Shown in pieces: positions 1 through 8,738 of a DNA stretch of 64,000 nt. Source of the stretch: Nitrososphaerota archaeon. Lineage in GTDB: Archaea; Thermoproteota; Nitrososphaeria; Nitrososphaerales; JACPRH01. Each line of letters starts with the position of its first letter. Position 1 is the stretch's first letter. Where the stretch lies: assembly GCA_023379805.1 (NCBI GenBank), contig JAMCPI010000003.1, positions 62,001 to 126,000 on the forward strand, read 5' to 3'. Below the pieces are notes generated by a model. That model ran no database searches. It was not told where the DNA came from and saw only the letters and a list, made by a program, of their open reading frames with translations. A program made the translations under genes and the position numbers.

Positions 1-1
1 T

Positions 2-802
2 GGACCCACGACAGATGTCGGGAAAGTCTTCCGTGAGGATGCGCGAAACGCAACCGATGCTGGTGGCGGCAACTACAAGTATACGTTCGCTGCGAAAATC
101 CCAGCGAATGCAACAGGCTCCTACACAGTAGGAATCGAAGGCTACAGGAACCAAAACATAACAGTCAGCGGTGGCAAACAGACGACTGTTCGTGATGCTG
201 GTTTCAACAGGATGGTCTATTTCCCAGTCAGCGACTCTAAAACTATTCCTAGGCGAGTAGTAGTTGACCTTAACAAGTGCAATGCCTGCCACAAGGAACT
301 TCAAGTTCACGGAACAATTAGAAGAAACGTTCAGTACTGTCCTCTCTGTCATAATCCGAATGCTAGCGATGAGGTACAGAGACCAGCGAACAATATGCCG
401 CCAAACACGATTAACTTCAAAGTGCTGATACACCTAATTCACTCAGGTGAAGAGGGACAGGACAAGAATTCACGCATCATATATGGGTTCGGCAAATCGC
501 TTCACAACTTTACTGATGTCAAGTTCCCAGGCAAGCTGAACGACTGCAAGATGTGTCACTTACCAAACACTTACACGCTACCGCTGCCTAACGGTGTCCT
601 ACCTACAACAGTTACACAGGGCGGTCAAGTATTCAAAGTAACTCAGCCCATTACATCAACCTGCATAACCTGCCACGACAGCGCAGCTGACAAAGGGCAT
701 GCACAGCTGCAAACAGCTCCACCAGCCATTGAAACCTGCAACGTCTGTCACGCTGAGGGCAAAGACATCGCGGTTTCAAAGGTACACAACCCAGATCCTT
801 AA
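2..802 (+). CDS. Multihaem c-type cytochrome, OmcA/MtrC-like, C-terminal part (5' end outside window)
   Basis: The reading frame is open from base 2, so the gene starts upstream of the window; the ATG at 212 is only an internal methionine. Five CXXCH haem-binding motifs are visible (CNACH, CPLCH, CKMCH, CITCH, CNVCH) between about nt 278 and 760, preceded by a beta-rich stretch of about 85 residues. The arrangement of a beta domain followed by a pentahaem block resembles one half of the decahaem OmcA/MtrC family, which carries electrons on the outside of the cell. No anchor is visible at the C terminus. Placed just upstream of an Hsp20-like gene and a quinoprotein-like gene. The multihaem assignment is firm; the subfamily and extracellular role are inferred. 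The total haem number cannot be known here. Confidence 0.85.
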   Translation, partial: GPTTDVGKVFREDARNATDAGGGNYKYTFAAKIPANATGSYTVGIEGYRNQNITVSGGKQTTVRDAGFNRMVYFPVSDSKTIPRRVVVDLNKCNACHKELQVHGTIRRNVQYCPLCHNPNASDEVQRPANNMPPNTINFKVLIHLIHSGEEGQDKNSRIIYGFGKSLHNFTDVKFPGKLNDCKMCHLPNTYTLPLPNGVLPTTVTQGGQVFKVTQPITSTCITCHDSAADKGHAQLQTAPPAIETCNVCHAEGKDIAVSKVHNPDP

Positions 803-815
803 CAATACCCGCAGA

Positions 816-850
816 CTGGGTCATCCGATTAGGATGACCCAGTTATTTTT
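816..850 (+). terminator. Hairpin plus T-run after the cytochrome gene
   Basis: A perfect 11-bp stem (816-826 with 832-842) closes a 5-base loop and is followed by ttattttt. It lies 14 bases after the stop codon of the cytochrome gene and points into a convergent gap, so it fits a transcription terminator. In archaea the T-run may matter more than the stem. Confidence 0.7.
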
Positions 851-987
851 TAGCTAAAGTAACAAGCGACAATAATATTATTTCAAGGAAAAAGAAATGT
901 TCTTCATTTCGGAAACTAGCTATAACAAGAATCAAATGCAAAGTTTTGTCTTGTTTTTTACGAGGCTACATTAAATGAAGGTGCTGT

Positions 988-1497
988 CTAGCTGTCTCTG
1001 GGACTCAGCTGATCTTTTTTCGGGCTATCTTCTCGGGTTTCTTTGACTCGGCTTAACCTGACGTTTAGGACTCCGTTGACATACGATATGTCGATTAGGC
1101 TCAGCCCTTTAGGTATAGAGACCTTCTTCTTGAAATCGTCTCCACCGAAGATTGTAAGTGATCCATCGCGGAGTTCCACCTTGATGTCCTCAATCGGCCC
1201 CGGCACCTCAGCTACAAAGGTCACAGTATCTTTCCCTTCAAGAATATCGTAGTTCCACTTCTTAGCGGTCTGACCTGGGCCAAGCTCCTTCTTCATCATC
1301 TGCCTTATCTCCCGCAGCCAGTAAACCACCAGCGCAGCAGCTAACCCTGCGAGAATAAGGCCCAGTAACCCTCGTTGCACCTTTACTAGGAAGAGAAGCA
1401 GGACACCTACTAGAAAGACGCCGGCTACAAGGATAAACATGGATACCACATCGGCTAGGTAGTTGTTACTCGCCTGCGGAGCCCGGTTATCCGACAA
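988..1497 (-). CDS. Membrane-anchored Hsp20/alpha-crystallin-domain protein
   Basis: 169 residues. Residues about 18-62 form two closely spaced hydrophobic helices, followed by a basic stretch and an alpha-crystallin-like domain (about 80-152) with the family features: a first strand that keeps aromatic and acidic residues (VTFVAEVPG), a central LRDGSLTIFG strand and a terminal VNGVLNVRLSR strand. Ordinary archaeal Hsp20 proteins are soluble oligomers, so fusion to a helical hairpin suggests a chaperone held at the membrane with the domain in the cytoplasm. A TATA-like box (1532-1540) lies about 35 bases upstream of the ATG. Convergent with the cytochrome gene. The IXI tail motif of classical Hsp20 is not obvious. 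Domain call good; membrane role inferred. Confidence 0.75.
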   Translation of the reverse strand: MSDNRAPQASNNYLADVVSMFILVAGVFLVGVLLLFLVKVQRGLLGLILAGLAAALVVYWLREIRQMMKKELGPGQTAKKWNYDILEGKDTVTFVAEVPGPIEDIKVELRDGSLTIFGGDDFKKKVSIPKGLSLIDISYVNGVLNVRLSRVKETREDSPKKDQLSPRDS

Positions 1498-1531
1498 TCC
1501 TAGAACCCTTAACTAGATTACGTAACGTCAC

Positions 1532-1540
1532 GCTATAAAT
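1532..1540 (-). promoter_or_regulatory. TATA-like box for the Hsp20 gene
   Basis: On the minus strand the sequence atttatagc lies about 35 to 43 bases upstream of the ATG at 1497, which would give a transcript with a roughly 10-base leader. Confidence 0.5.
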
Positions 1541-1589
1541 CTCTTGCTAACAACGAACTGTAGCGTTGTTTGTCTTGGCAAAGTGGTAG

Positions 1590-2206
1590 CTATGGGGGAA
1601 CTCCCGGCGGCTGGGTCAGAATGAATCCGTTTGCACCGACCGGGATACAGTAGGCAGGCATGTCATTAGAGAATCGGTATGGATCTCCTACTGGGGCGTT
1701 GAAGCCACAGTTTGCCCATGAAGGCCAACTTGCTGTTTTATTGCTGTAAGGATACCAGATAGTGATCGAATAGACAAACCAAGAGTTTGTTGCGTTCACT
1801 CGAGTCGTGCAACCTTGAGGAGTCGCAGCGGCCTTAAGACAGGTGAATATGTATGCCTCACTAGGTGTTCCAGAGAAACATCCTGCACTCGGCCCGCTAC
1901 AACCGTCACCACGCATATACCCGGCACCATTTCTCGGGAGAGATGCATCTGGGAACAGAGCAAAAGTTGTCGTAGTTGTGGTTGCTACAGTGTTTGATTT
2001 ACTGATTAATGTAATGGTTGACACTGATGTAGCAGTGGTTGTGGTTGTCTCAGTAGTAATGGCTGTAGAGATTATGGTCTTGGTGGTAGTTGATAGTGAT
2101 GGTAGTGTAAAAGTAGTACCTTGATGCTAGGCAACGATAAAACTACGCCAACAACAATCATTCCTACTGTTGTGATAACGGCTATGGCTATAGTTGAGCG
2201 CTTCAT
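1590..2206 (-). pseudogene. Secreted Thr/Ser-rich-linker protein interrupted by a frameshift
   Basis: An ATG at 2206 opens a typical signal/anchor helix (MKRSTIAIAVITT then a hydrophobic run ending VLSLPSIK). About 25-30 codons in, near 2125-2135, this frame loses sense, while the neighbouring frame continues as GTTFTLPSLSTTTKT, a long Thr/Ser-rich stalk, then a Cys-containing domain (about 110 residues, six or so cysteines, several WYPY/NCGF-type aromatic motifs) to the stop at 1590. The two halves are out of register by one base. The simplest reading is one secreted protein with a signal peptide, stalk and folded domain, broken by a one-base deletion or a sequencing error. A Thr-rich stalk also occurs in the quinoprotein next door. 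The Cys domain is not a family I recognise. The GTG at 2024 would give a 144-residue fragment without a signal. Confidence 0.6.
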
Positions 2207-2418
2207 ACATGCTCAGAATTACTCAGATGGGGAAATCTATAAGATGTCTGTATCTCAGGTATATGACAAAAGAGAACATGACAAATAACGCAACAGTATC
2301 CTAACAACCATCCAACTTAGTCGCCAGATCCAGTTACTTTCTACTGTTTGCCAGCCAGTTGATTCGGTTAAATAAAGTTCTAGTTAAACTTCTCAAACAG
2401 TTACAATTTAATTTGTAG

Positions 2419-4557
2419 GTGACCGATAACTTTACAGGATACCTCTCTCAATATCAGTTGAAAGTGCTACCTGTACAGAAGAAACGTGAAACAATCAGCA
2501 TGTTACTACTTTTGGCAATACTGGTAGTAAGCATTTTCACCCCCGCAGCATTTGCGGCGCCTCTAGCTACCTCAGACAAGGACTGGCAGTACGTGAACGG
2601 TAACAGCTGGGGCTGGAACTACAGTCCAGAGACACAGATTACAAAAAGTAATGTTAAGAGTCTTGAAGTGAAATGGGTTTTCTCTCTAGGCAGCAAGGCG
2701 TTGGCGCCGGCTGGATTACAATCGGTTCCTTTAACCGAGGGCTCGGGCGCTCCACCTATTGTAAGAAACGGCATCGTATATGTAACTACTAACTTCCTCA
2801 AAACATACGCGATAGATGCAAAGACTGGTCGGCAGATATGGACCCACGACTACACCGCCGATCTTAACGATGTCAGTAGAAAGCTACCTATGGATGTTAC
2901 TGGTCCAAGGGTCGGCGGCGCGCATCTCCACGCCTTCAGATACTGGGAGGGAGGTGACGCGATTCTCCTATATGGTATGGCCTGCGACTTCTACGGACTG
3001 GACGCTAAGACGGGCAGAGAGAAGATTCACGTTTACGATCTCTGCAAGAATGTGCCTGGAAACGTCTACAAGTATCAGTTCGGAGGCATCGAGTCTCTAA
3101 ACGGCGCAAACAACATAGCAACCTATGAGAAGGGGCATCAGTTCATCTTCGTCTTGTCCAGCAGTTCGATAACAAGAGTCCCTATACCAGCTTCACGCCA
3201 CGTCACTATGGGTATTGACATGAACAGCAGCAAAATACTGTGGAGAGTCTTCAGCCAGCCTCCCAGCGACAAACTCAGCAAAGACTGGGATCTGCAAGAG
3301 TGCGGCATTGGATACTTCCAAGCCTATCCCTGCACAGAAGTGGCGGCAAAGAACTCAGCGGGCCTAGAGTGGGACTGGGCCTTCCCCAATGAGGGCCCAA
3401 GCCGATGGGGTGGTGTATCAGCTAACTGGGGACAACCAGTGGTAGATGAAGACACAGGCATCCTCTACACACAGACGGGCAACCAGTCGCCTTATGGAAA
3501 CATGTCTATGACACCCGGACCAAGACTCTACGGAAGCACAATTATGGCCATAGATATGATCAAGGGCCAACGTGTCTGGTGGCTACAGCCATTCCCGCGT
3601 GATCCCTACGACTATGACTGCAACTGGGGAGGCATCCTAGCAGATGTTCAGGGACTTGGCAAGGTCTACATGAAGGGCTGCAAAGAGGGACGATTATATG
3701 TAATGGACGCGGCGACGGGTAAGCCGCATTATGTTGTTGATGTGATTAAAGAGCAGGTGGCTTGGGGTCAAGTCACCTCAGCGGCTTTGAAGGAGCCTCA
3801 GCAAGGCGGTGTCAGATATCATCTCACAAACCCGTTCAACTACTCCGATCTTAGGGAGTGGAAGTCTATCGCAGACGGACGATACTGTAAGCCACCCTGC
3901 AACGTGTATCCGCACTTCTACAACGGTTTGTTCGGTATAGACATGTCTTATGATCCTAAGACGCAAACCCTGTATCATTACGCTGCAGGTCTACAGGTTG
4001 TGGTTATCCACGAATCTCCCTACGTGGAGGGGCAGCTGCTTGTGGACTTGAGAATACTCCCAGAAACCAATACCACTGTAGTAGCTCGCGACGCGGTGAC
4101 GGGCAAGGTGAAGTGGACATATTACTACCCCTATGGGATGCAGCGCTCCGCAATGGTTGTCACACCGGAGATGGTGTTCACCGGTTTCACAGACGGCTAC
4201 ATGAGGTTCTTCGACAAGGACAACGGAAAGCCGCTACGCGAAATCAATCTTGGATCAGAGATAACGGTAAGCGTAACTACAGGTCAAGACTCAGCGGGCG
4301 ACCAGAAAATATTTGCAATGCTCGGCACCCGCGTCAACAATGTACCCGGCAGCCTAGTCGCATTAGGCTTAACTGAAAAAACCACCTCTACCACTGTGAA
4401 GACCTCCATATTAACCACGACCACAACCGTAACAGTAACAGCAGGAGGCGTTGATCAGGCAGAAGGTGTCCCCGCAGAAATAGCGTACGCGTCAGTGACG
4501 GTAGCCGTGATAGCGGTGGTCGCAGCAGCTATTCTAATATCAAGAAAGCAACGCTAA
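2419..4557 (+). CDS. Secreted PQQ-dehydrogenase-like beta-propeller protein with C-terminal membrane anchor
   Basis: 712 residues. After an n-region a hydrophobic segment ending in AFA (about residues 28-46) is a signal peptide. The body carries repeated propeller tryptophan-docking motifs (WNYSP, YAIDAKTGRQIWTHDY, LYVMDAATGK, VVARDAVTGKVKWTY) typical of the PQQ-dependent alcohol dehydrogenase fold, including a D-Y-D-x-N-W segment where methanol/ethanol dehydrogenases place their active-site aspartates. I do not see the vicinal Cys-Cys ring of bacterial enzymes. A Thr-rich stalk precedes a single C-terminal helix with a basic tail. The chosen GTG gives a long n-region; internal starts at 2458 or 2464 are possible. 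Neighbouring multihaem cytochrome suggests oxidation coupled to extracellular electron transfer; cofactor and substrate are unknown. Confidence 0.75.
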   Translation: MTDNFTGYLSQYQLKVLPVQKKRETISMLLLLAILVVSIFTPAAFAAPLATSDKDWQYVNGNSWGWNYSPETQITKSNVKSLEVKWVFSLGSKALAPAGLQSVPLTEGSGAPPIVRNGIVYVTTNFLKTYAIDAKTGRQIWTHDYTADLNDVSRKLPMDVTGPRVGGAHLHAFRYWEGGDAILLYGMACDFYGLDAKTGREKIHVYDLCKNVPGNVYKYQFGGIESLNGANNIATYEKGHQFIFVLSSSSITRVPIPASRHVTMGIDMNSSKILWRVFSQPPSDKLSKDWDLQECGIGYFQAYPCTEVAAKNSAGLEWDWAFPNEGPSRWGGVSANWGQPVVDEDTGILYTQTGNQSPYGNMSMTPGPRLYGSTIMAIDMIKGQRVWWLQPFPRDPYDYDCNWGGILADVQGLGKVYMKGCKEGRLYVMDAATGKPHYVVDVIKEQVAWGQVTSAALKEPQQGGVRYHLTNPFNYSDLREWKSIADGRYCKPPCNVYPHFYNGLFGIDMSYDPKTQTLYHYAAGLQVVVIHESPYVEGQLLVDLRILPETNTTVVARDAVTGKVKWTYYYPYGMQRSAMVVTPEMVFTGFTDGYMRFFDKDNGKPLREINLGSEITVSVTTGQDSAGDQKIFAMLGTRVNNVPGSLVALGLTEKTTSTTVKTSILTTTTTVTVTAGGVDQAEGVPAEIAYASVTVAVIAVVAAAILISRKQR

Positions 4558-4612
4558 GCAGAAGAATCTATAGCGCGTTGCGGATTAGATTCAACTTGGG
4601 TTGACTAATTGG

Positions 4613-7471
4613 TTAACTTGGCTTTTCGAAGCTTACGCTGATATAATGTAGTTCTACTATACCCTTTACGTTTACGAGAACCCCGTAGTTCACCGCTGAA
4701 TCCTGTCGCCATCTCAGTATTCTTTCTCCGCTTGCTACGTCACTCCAGTTTCCTAAGAACGATTTTACAAGTGAAACTGTCTGGTTCTTATCCTGAGCTG
4801 ATGCGTAGGTCACGTTTCCTTCTATGAACACTATATCTGGATGCACTTCTTTCGGCTCCACCACTTTGAGGCCTTTGTCCAGAAAGATCTGTTCAATCTG
4901 TGCTCGTCGTTCAGCGGCTCCGATTTCTTCAACGGGGGGCGCTTCGACGCCGCCTAGCTTAGCTAGGTAGTTGCTGAAGGCCTCCTCCGGGGTTGCTCCG
5001 AGGCCTATGAAGGTTTGGCCCGTGAAGGTGGCTCCAACGGCTGCTACTAGTCCTAGCTGCGTGATTACTCCGCCGCTTCGAGCTGTGTATACCGGGATGA
5101 AGTATACGTCTTGGTCTCCCATACGGTAGAGAATATTGTCCCCCTCTTTGACTCCTCCAGCGCTGCTGAGAAGTGTCTTCCGTTCAGCATAGTCCTTGTC
5201 CTTCTGAAGGGCTTCTAAGACCGCTGTTGGGCCGAGCAGCTTTGTTGGTGAATCCAACGGTACTTGGTAAAATATTATTTGGCCTAGGCTAGAATAGTCG
5301 TTCCTTACTACTGCGTATCCTGCTAGGTTTCTGCCAGGCGAGTCTTTGAGCTGAAGCGAAAGGATGCCGAGGAACTCAGGCTGGTTGAAGAGCGGAGGCT
5401 TCGAGATGACGTAGTATGTGTCTAGGCCAGGAGGAACTTCAAAGAAGTCTTTGGCTGAGATGAACGTGGCTGGATCGGTTACGTGGTAATAGTTGTACAT
5501 CGAGATTCTCCATTCGAATAACTCCTCGGGATATCGAGTTTGATTCTTGAGCCAATTTGGCACCTCGGTTGTCACATAGTCGCTGTAAGATGTTTTGAAG
5601 AGTTGACTGAAAAAGTCGTCGCCTGTGACGATTATCTGAATCTCGCCACTATAAATGTCGATCAGCGCGTAACCAACTTGTCTCAACAGAGGTTTTCCAG
5701 CGCTCCACGGTATGTCTCCGCCGTCGAGACCCACGATAAGCGGCATCGCCCAGTACGTGTTCTTGCCGTCAGTAACAGGGTACATGTCAACAGGTTTTCC
5801 TGCGAATTCGTACATGAAGTACGGGTAAAGCATCTTCATTCGGTCGTAGACATCTCTGTATCTCAACGCGTGAATTGTATCGTCTGGGAAGGACACTAGG
5901 AATGTAGAGTCGAATATCCAGCTCAGCGGCGGCCTGATATCTACTCCTCCTTTACCGTTGTAAAGTGTGTCTCCGACTTCTGAGCTTCGACCACTTTTAA
6001 GCGGGTAAGCTGCCCAAGTATCGGTCAATAAGCCTCCTTCGCCGTAGTAGATTTGGCGTTGCTTGAAGAACTTCGAGGAGTTCACTATTGTACCTTCATG
6101 GCCGTCTAGGAGAAGGAAGCCGTTCGGAACATGCGTATAATACATGTGTTCTAGGAACCATCTGTTCCCGCTCTCAATCGTCTTTGGGAGAACGGGTTTC
6201 ATCGATGCGCTCCAGTAAAGCGTGTTATTGAAGCGGAGAATATCCGAATCCTCAAAGTCCACGTATGGAATAAGCCCGATCTCGGGTTTCAGCTTAGCGT
6301 TAGTTGCATCCAGATCCCAGAGACGAACCTTGCTTAGGATATTGCTGTAATTCGCCACATACTGCTTTATCCGCTCAGGCGCAACGGGTGTAATGCTGAA
6401 GTTGTACCGTGCCTCATGAACTGAGTCGAGCTGAGCGAGGTAACGGTTCACAGAGATTTCCTGAGTAGTGTAAGGACCCATCCACTCAACTTTCCTCGCA
6501 TCAGCGATGCTGTTCTGCACTGTTACAAGTGAACCTGCGAACAGCGCGATGATCAACACGGAGACTATTCTAAGCACAATCATACGTCTCGTAATAGGTA
6601 AACGGCGTTTCCTTCGGGATCTGTCGAGAAACGCGAAGACAGATAAGAGCAGCGCCGCTGCGAACAACCCGCCGATAATGTATTTTGTGTTATAATCAAT
6701 ATATGATGGAAAGAAGAGGTTTACTCCAGTCCAAGTTAAGGCAAGAGCGATTAACCCCTCGATAGTTGCAAGCGGCACATTCACCGGTTGCCCCGGCTCG
6801 GTTGACTGCAGAAAGGCGGATGTACCAACCTTCACTACCTGCGTAACACCGACTAGAAGTATCAACCTGACCCCGATGACCATCAAAATCGGCGAGATCA
6901 AGAGAGTAAGAACAGGCGCCATAGGCACAACATTCTGCTGCGCGTACGCCATGTCAAGCGGAGGCGTGGTGAAAGGCAGTATGAAGAGTTCAGGTATCTT
7001 GGTGATATTCGACTCCCAGCCGTTGAGCATAGCTTGAACAGCCATGCCGAAGATGATGTTCGAGAAGATGGTCATTCCGACAAGCACCTTCGTAATCTGC
7101 CACAACGCGAACTTCACAGGACTGAGCCGGAAGTATGTGAAGTCTAGGTACTCTGGGGGGATTGAAAGGACTTCTCCACGTGACCTGAAGACCCGTAAAA
7201 TAAGCCGGAGGAACCACCATGTGATAGATCGACGGTTCCTGAAGTCTACGCGAAGCAACGCAATAGTTGCAAGAATGAATCCGCCTAACGTCTCGAAGAA
7301 GAAGGGTCGGGTGAAGAGTTCACCGAACTCCTCAACATTCAGCCAGAACCAGATGAGTTGTCCCCCAATCAGCCAGACAGTAAAGAGGACTATGACGATG
7401 AAGAGAATCCAGAAGATCCTCCAAGACATCCTCCGCACTTCAGGCGGCCTCTCTCTATCTCCGTAATCCAT
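4613..7471 (-). CDS. UPF0182 family large membrane protein
   Basis: 952 residues. The first ~330 residues contain about seven transmembrane helices; the remaining ~600 form an extracytoplasmic domain with UPF0182 (COG1615) hallmarks, namely RYRDVYDRMKMLYPYFMYE, a RYPEELFEWRISMYNYYHVT segment and ISAKDFFEVP. Length matches the family (about 900-1000). Function of the family is unknown. A TATA-like box (minus-strand gatttatatcg near 7503-7513) lies about 35 bases upstream of the ATG. The gene is convergent with the quinoprotein and divergent from the radical SAM gene. Family assignment is confident; no function can be added from context. Confidence 0.9.
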   Translation of the reverse strand: MDYGDRERPPEVRRMSWRIFWILFIVIVLFTVWLIGGQLIWFWLNVEEFGELFTRPFFFETLGGFILATIALLRVDFRNRRSITWWFLRLILRVFRSRGEVLSIPPEYLDFTYFRLSPVKFALWQITKVLVGMTIFSNIIFGMAVQAMLNGWESNITKIPELFILPFTTPPLDMAYAQQNVVPMAPVLTLLISPILMVIGVRLILLVGVTQVVKVGTSAFLQSTEPGQPVNVPLATIEGLIALALTWTGVNLFFPSYIDYNTKYIIGGLFAAALLLSVFAFLDRSRRKRRLPITRRMIVLRIVSVLIIALFAGSLVTVQNSIADARKVEWMGPYTTQEISVNRYLAQLDSVHEARYNFSITPVAPERIKQYVANYSNILSKVRLWDLDATNAKLKPEIGLIPYVDFEDSDILRFNNTLYWSASMKPVLPKTIESGNRWFLEHMYYTHVPNGFLLLDGHEGTIVNSSKFFKQRQIYYGEGGLLTDTWAAYPLKSGRSSEVGDTLYNGKGGVDIRPPLSWIFDSTFLVSFPDDTIHALRYRDVYDRMKMLYPYFMYEFAGKPVDMYPVTDGKNTYWAMPLIVGLDGGDIPWSAGKPLLRQVGYALIDIYSGEIQIIVTGDDFFSQLFKTSYSDYVTTEVPNWLKNQTRYPEELFEWRISMYNYYHVTDPATFISAKDFFEVPPGLDTYYVISKPPLFNQPEFLGILSLQLKDSPGRNLAGYAVVRNDYSSLGQIIFYQVPLDSPTKLLGPTAVLEALQKDKDYAERKTLLSSAGGVKEGDNILYRMGDQDVYFIPVYTARSGGVITQLGLVAAVGATFTGQTFIGLGATPEEAFSNYLAKLGGVEAPPVEEIGAAERRAQIEQIFLDKGLKVVEPKEVHPDIVFIEGNVTYASAQDKNQTVSLVKSFLGNWSDVASGERILRWRQDSAVNYGVLVNVKGIVELHYISVSFEKPS

Positions 7472-7635
7472 GATTAGGCTTCACTATGACCATCCTTTCA
7501 ACTCGATATAAATCTTGAAACAACTACGCGGTTAAGCTGCCGAGGTGGGGGGTCTATGCTTCAAACAATCAATGTCTGTTGACTGCTTACGAGTATTTTT
7601 GATCGCTTCTTCTACAGTTTCATCATATCTAGTAA

Positions 7636-7643
7636 GTATATAG
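7636..7643 (+). promoter_or_regulatory. TATA box of the moaA-like gene
   Basis: gtatatag is centred about 22-25 bases upstream of the ATG at 7662, which fits an archaeal promoter driving a leaderless transcript. No Shine-Dalgarno sequence is present in front of this ATG. Confidence 0.55.
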
Positions 7644-7661
7644 CCTACTTATACATCATCA

Positions 7662-8657
7662 ATGGCGATGACGTTAGCCGATCCGTTCGGCAGAGTGGTA
7701 ACTCAAGCACGTATCTCCCTTAACAGTTCGGCTGAATGCAATTTCAGATGCGACTTCTGTCACAAGGAAGGTATCGATGAAACTAGTCAACCCTTGATTA
7801 CCCCTGCGGAGATTGAACGGGTCGTCCGCATTATGGGTCACTTCGGCATAGACCGCATCAAGCTCACAGGCGGTGAACCTATGCTTAGACGAGACATAGT
7901 CGAGATTGTTGAGCGAATTCACAGAGTTGGCGTAAAGGAGGTTTCTCTCAGCAGTAATGGAACCCGCCTAGCCAAAATGGCGCCTGCGTTAAAGGCCGCT
8001 GGTCTAGCCCGAGTAAATATCAGTCTTCATAGTCTCAATCGAGAACGGTTCAAGTTAATCACTGGTGCAGACCGGCTTCCAGATACCCTCTCCGGGATCA
8101 AGGCGTCAATAGACGCGAGGTTGCTTCCAGTCAAGATTAACACTACACTGCTTCGTGGAGTGAACCAGGATGAAATTGGAGATCTAGTGGAGTTCTCTCA
8201 CAGCCTCGGCGGCGGAAAAACCAACGTGCTTCAATTCATTGAGCTGGTTATGACTATGCCTGAATATTACGAGATGTATCACTACCCGCTGGCGTCAATC
8301 GAGAAGGATCTGAAGAGTCAGGCTACTGTTGCGACTGAACGTGTATTGCATAGACGTCCACGATACGAGCTTTCAAACGGTGTGACCGTTGAGCTTGTTA
8401 AACCTATGCATAACAGCGAATTCTGCATGGGCTGCAACCGCATCAGAATTACGCATGACGGTAAGTTCAAGCCCTGCCTCATGAGGCACGACAATCACGT
8501 TGACTTCCTAACCGCGATGAGGCGCGGAGCAGCTGACAAAGAAATTATTGAGATATTCAAACAGGCAGTTTCTCTAAGAGAACCCTTCTTCAAACCTAAC
8601 GTTGAAGCGGTAAGCCGCGTACACCAGCCCTTCTCCCACGAACACAATCATCTGTAA
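7662..8657 (+). CDS. moaA: MoaA-like GTP 3',8-cyclase (radical SAM)
   Basis: 331 residues. The radical SAM cluster motif C26-x3-C30-x2-C33 is followed by KLTGGEPMLR, a SAM-binding GGEP motif, and SLSSNGTRL/VNISLHSL segments typical of MoaA. A second cluster motif (C-x2-C then KFKPCLM) near residues 257-274 would bind the GTP-side 4Fe-4S cluster. Converts GTP to 3',8-cyclo-GTP in molybdopterin synthesis. The protein ends in a short His-rich tail (SHEHNHL) and lacks the C-terminal Gly-Gly that is important in characterised MoaA enzymes. Two in-frame ATGs (7662, 7668) are available. Tungstate/molybdate uptake genes at 50-53 kb provide functional context. Could also be a paralogue with another role. 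Confidence 0.82.
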   Translation: MAMTLADPFGRVVTQARISLNSSAECNFRCDFCHKEGIDETSQPLITPAEIERVVRIMGHFGIDRIKLTGGEPMLRRDIVEIVERIHRVGVKEVSLSSNGTRLAKMAPALKAAGLARVNISLHSLNRERFKLITGADRLPDTLSGIKASIDARLLPVKINTTLLRGVNQDEIGDLVEFSHSLGGGKTNVLQFIELVMTMPEYYEMYHYPLASIEKDLKSQATVATERVLHRRPRYELSNGVTVELVKPMHNSEFCMGCNRIRITHDGKFKPCLMRHDNHVDFLTAMRRGAADKEIIEIFKQAVSLREPFFKPNVEAVSRVHQPFSHEHNHL

Positions 8658-8738
8658 CCGGTTTACGACTGATTTAGCCCAGCCAGTACAGTCAAAACTT
8701 AAATCTGCAGTAAAAGGCATGATCAAGGAGCATCGGAT

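Noticed and set aside
1843-2124. Val-rich 93-residue frame on the plus strand
   Set aside because: It is the antisense of the Thr/Ser-rich stalk of the secreted protein on the minus strand; repeats of ACN codons produce a Val-rich shadow.
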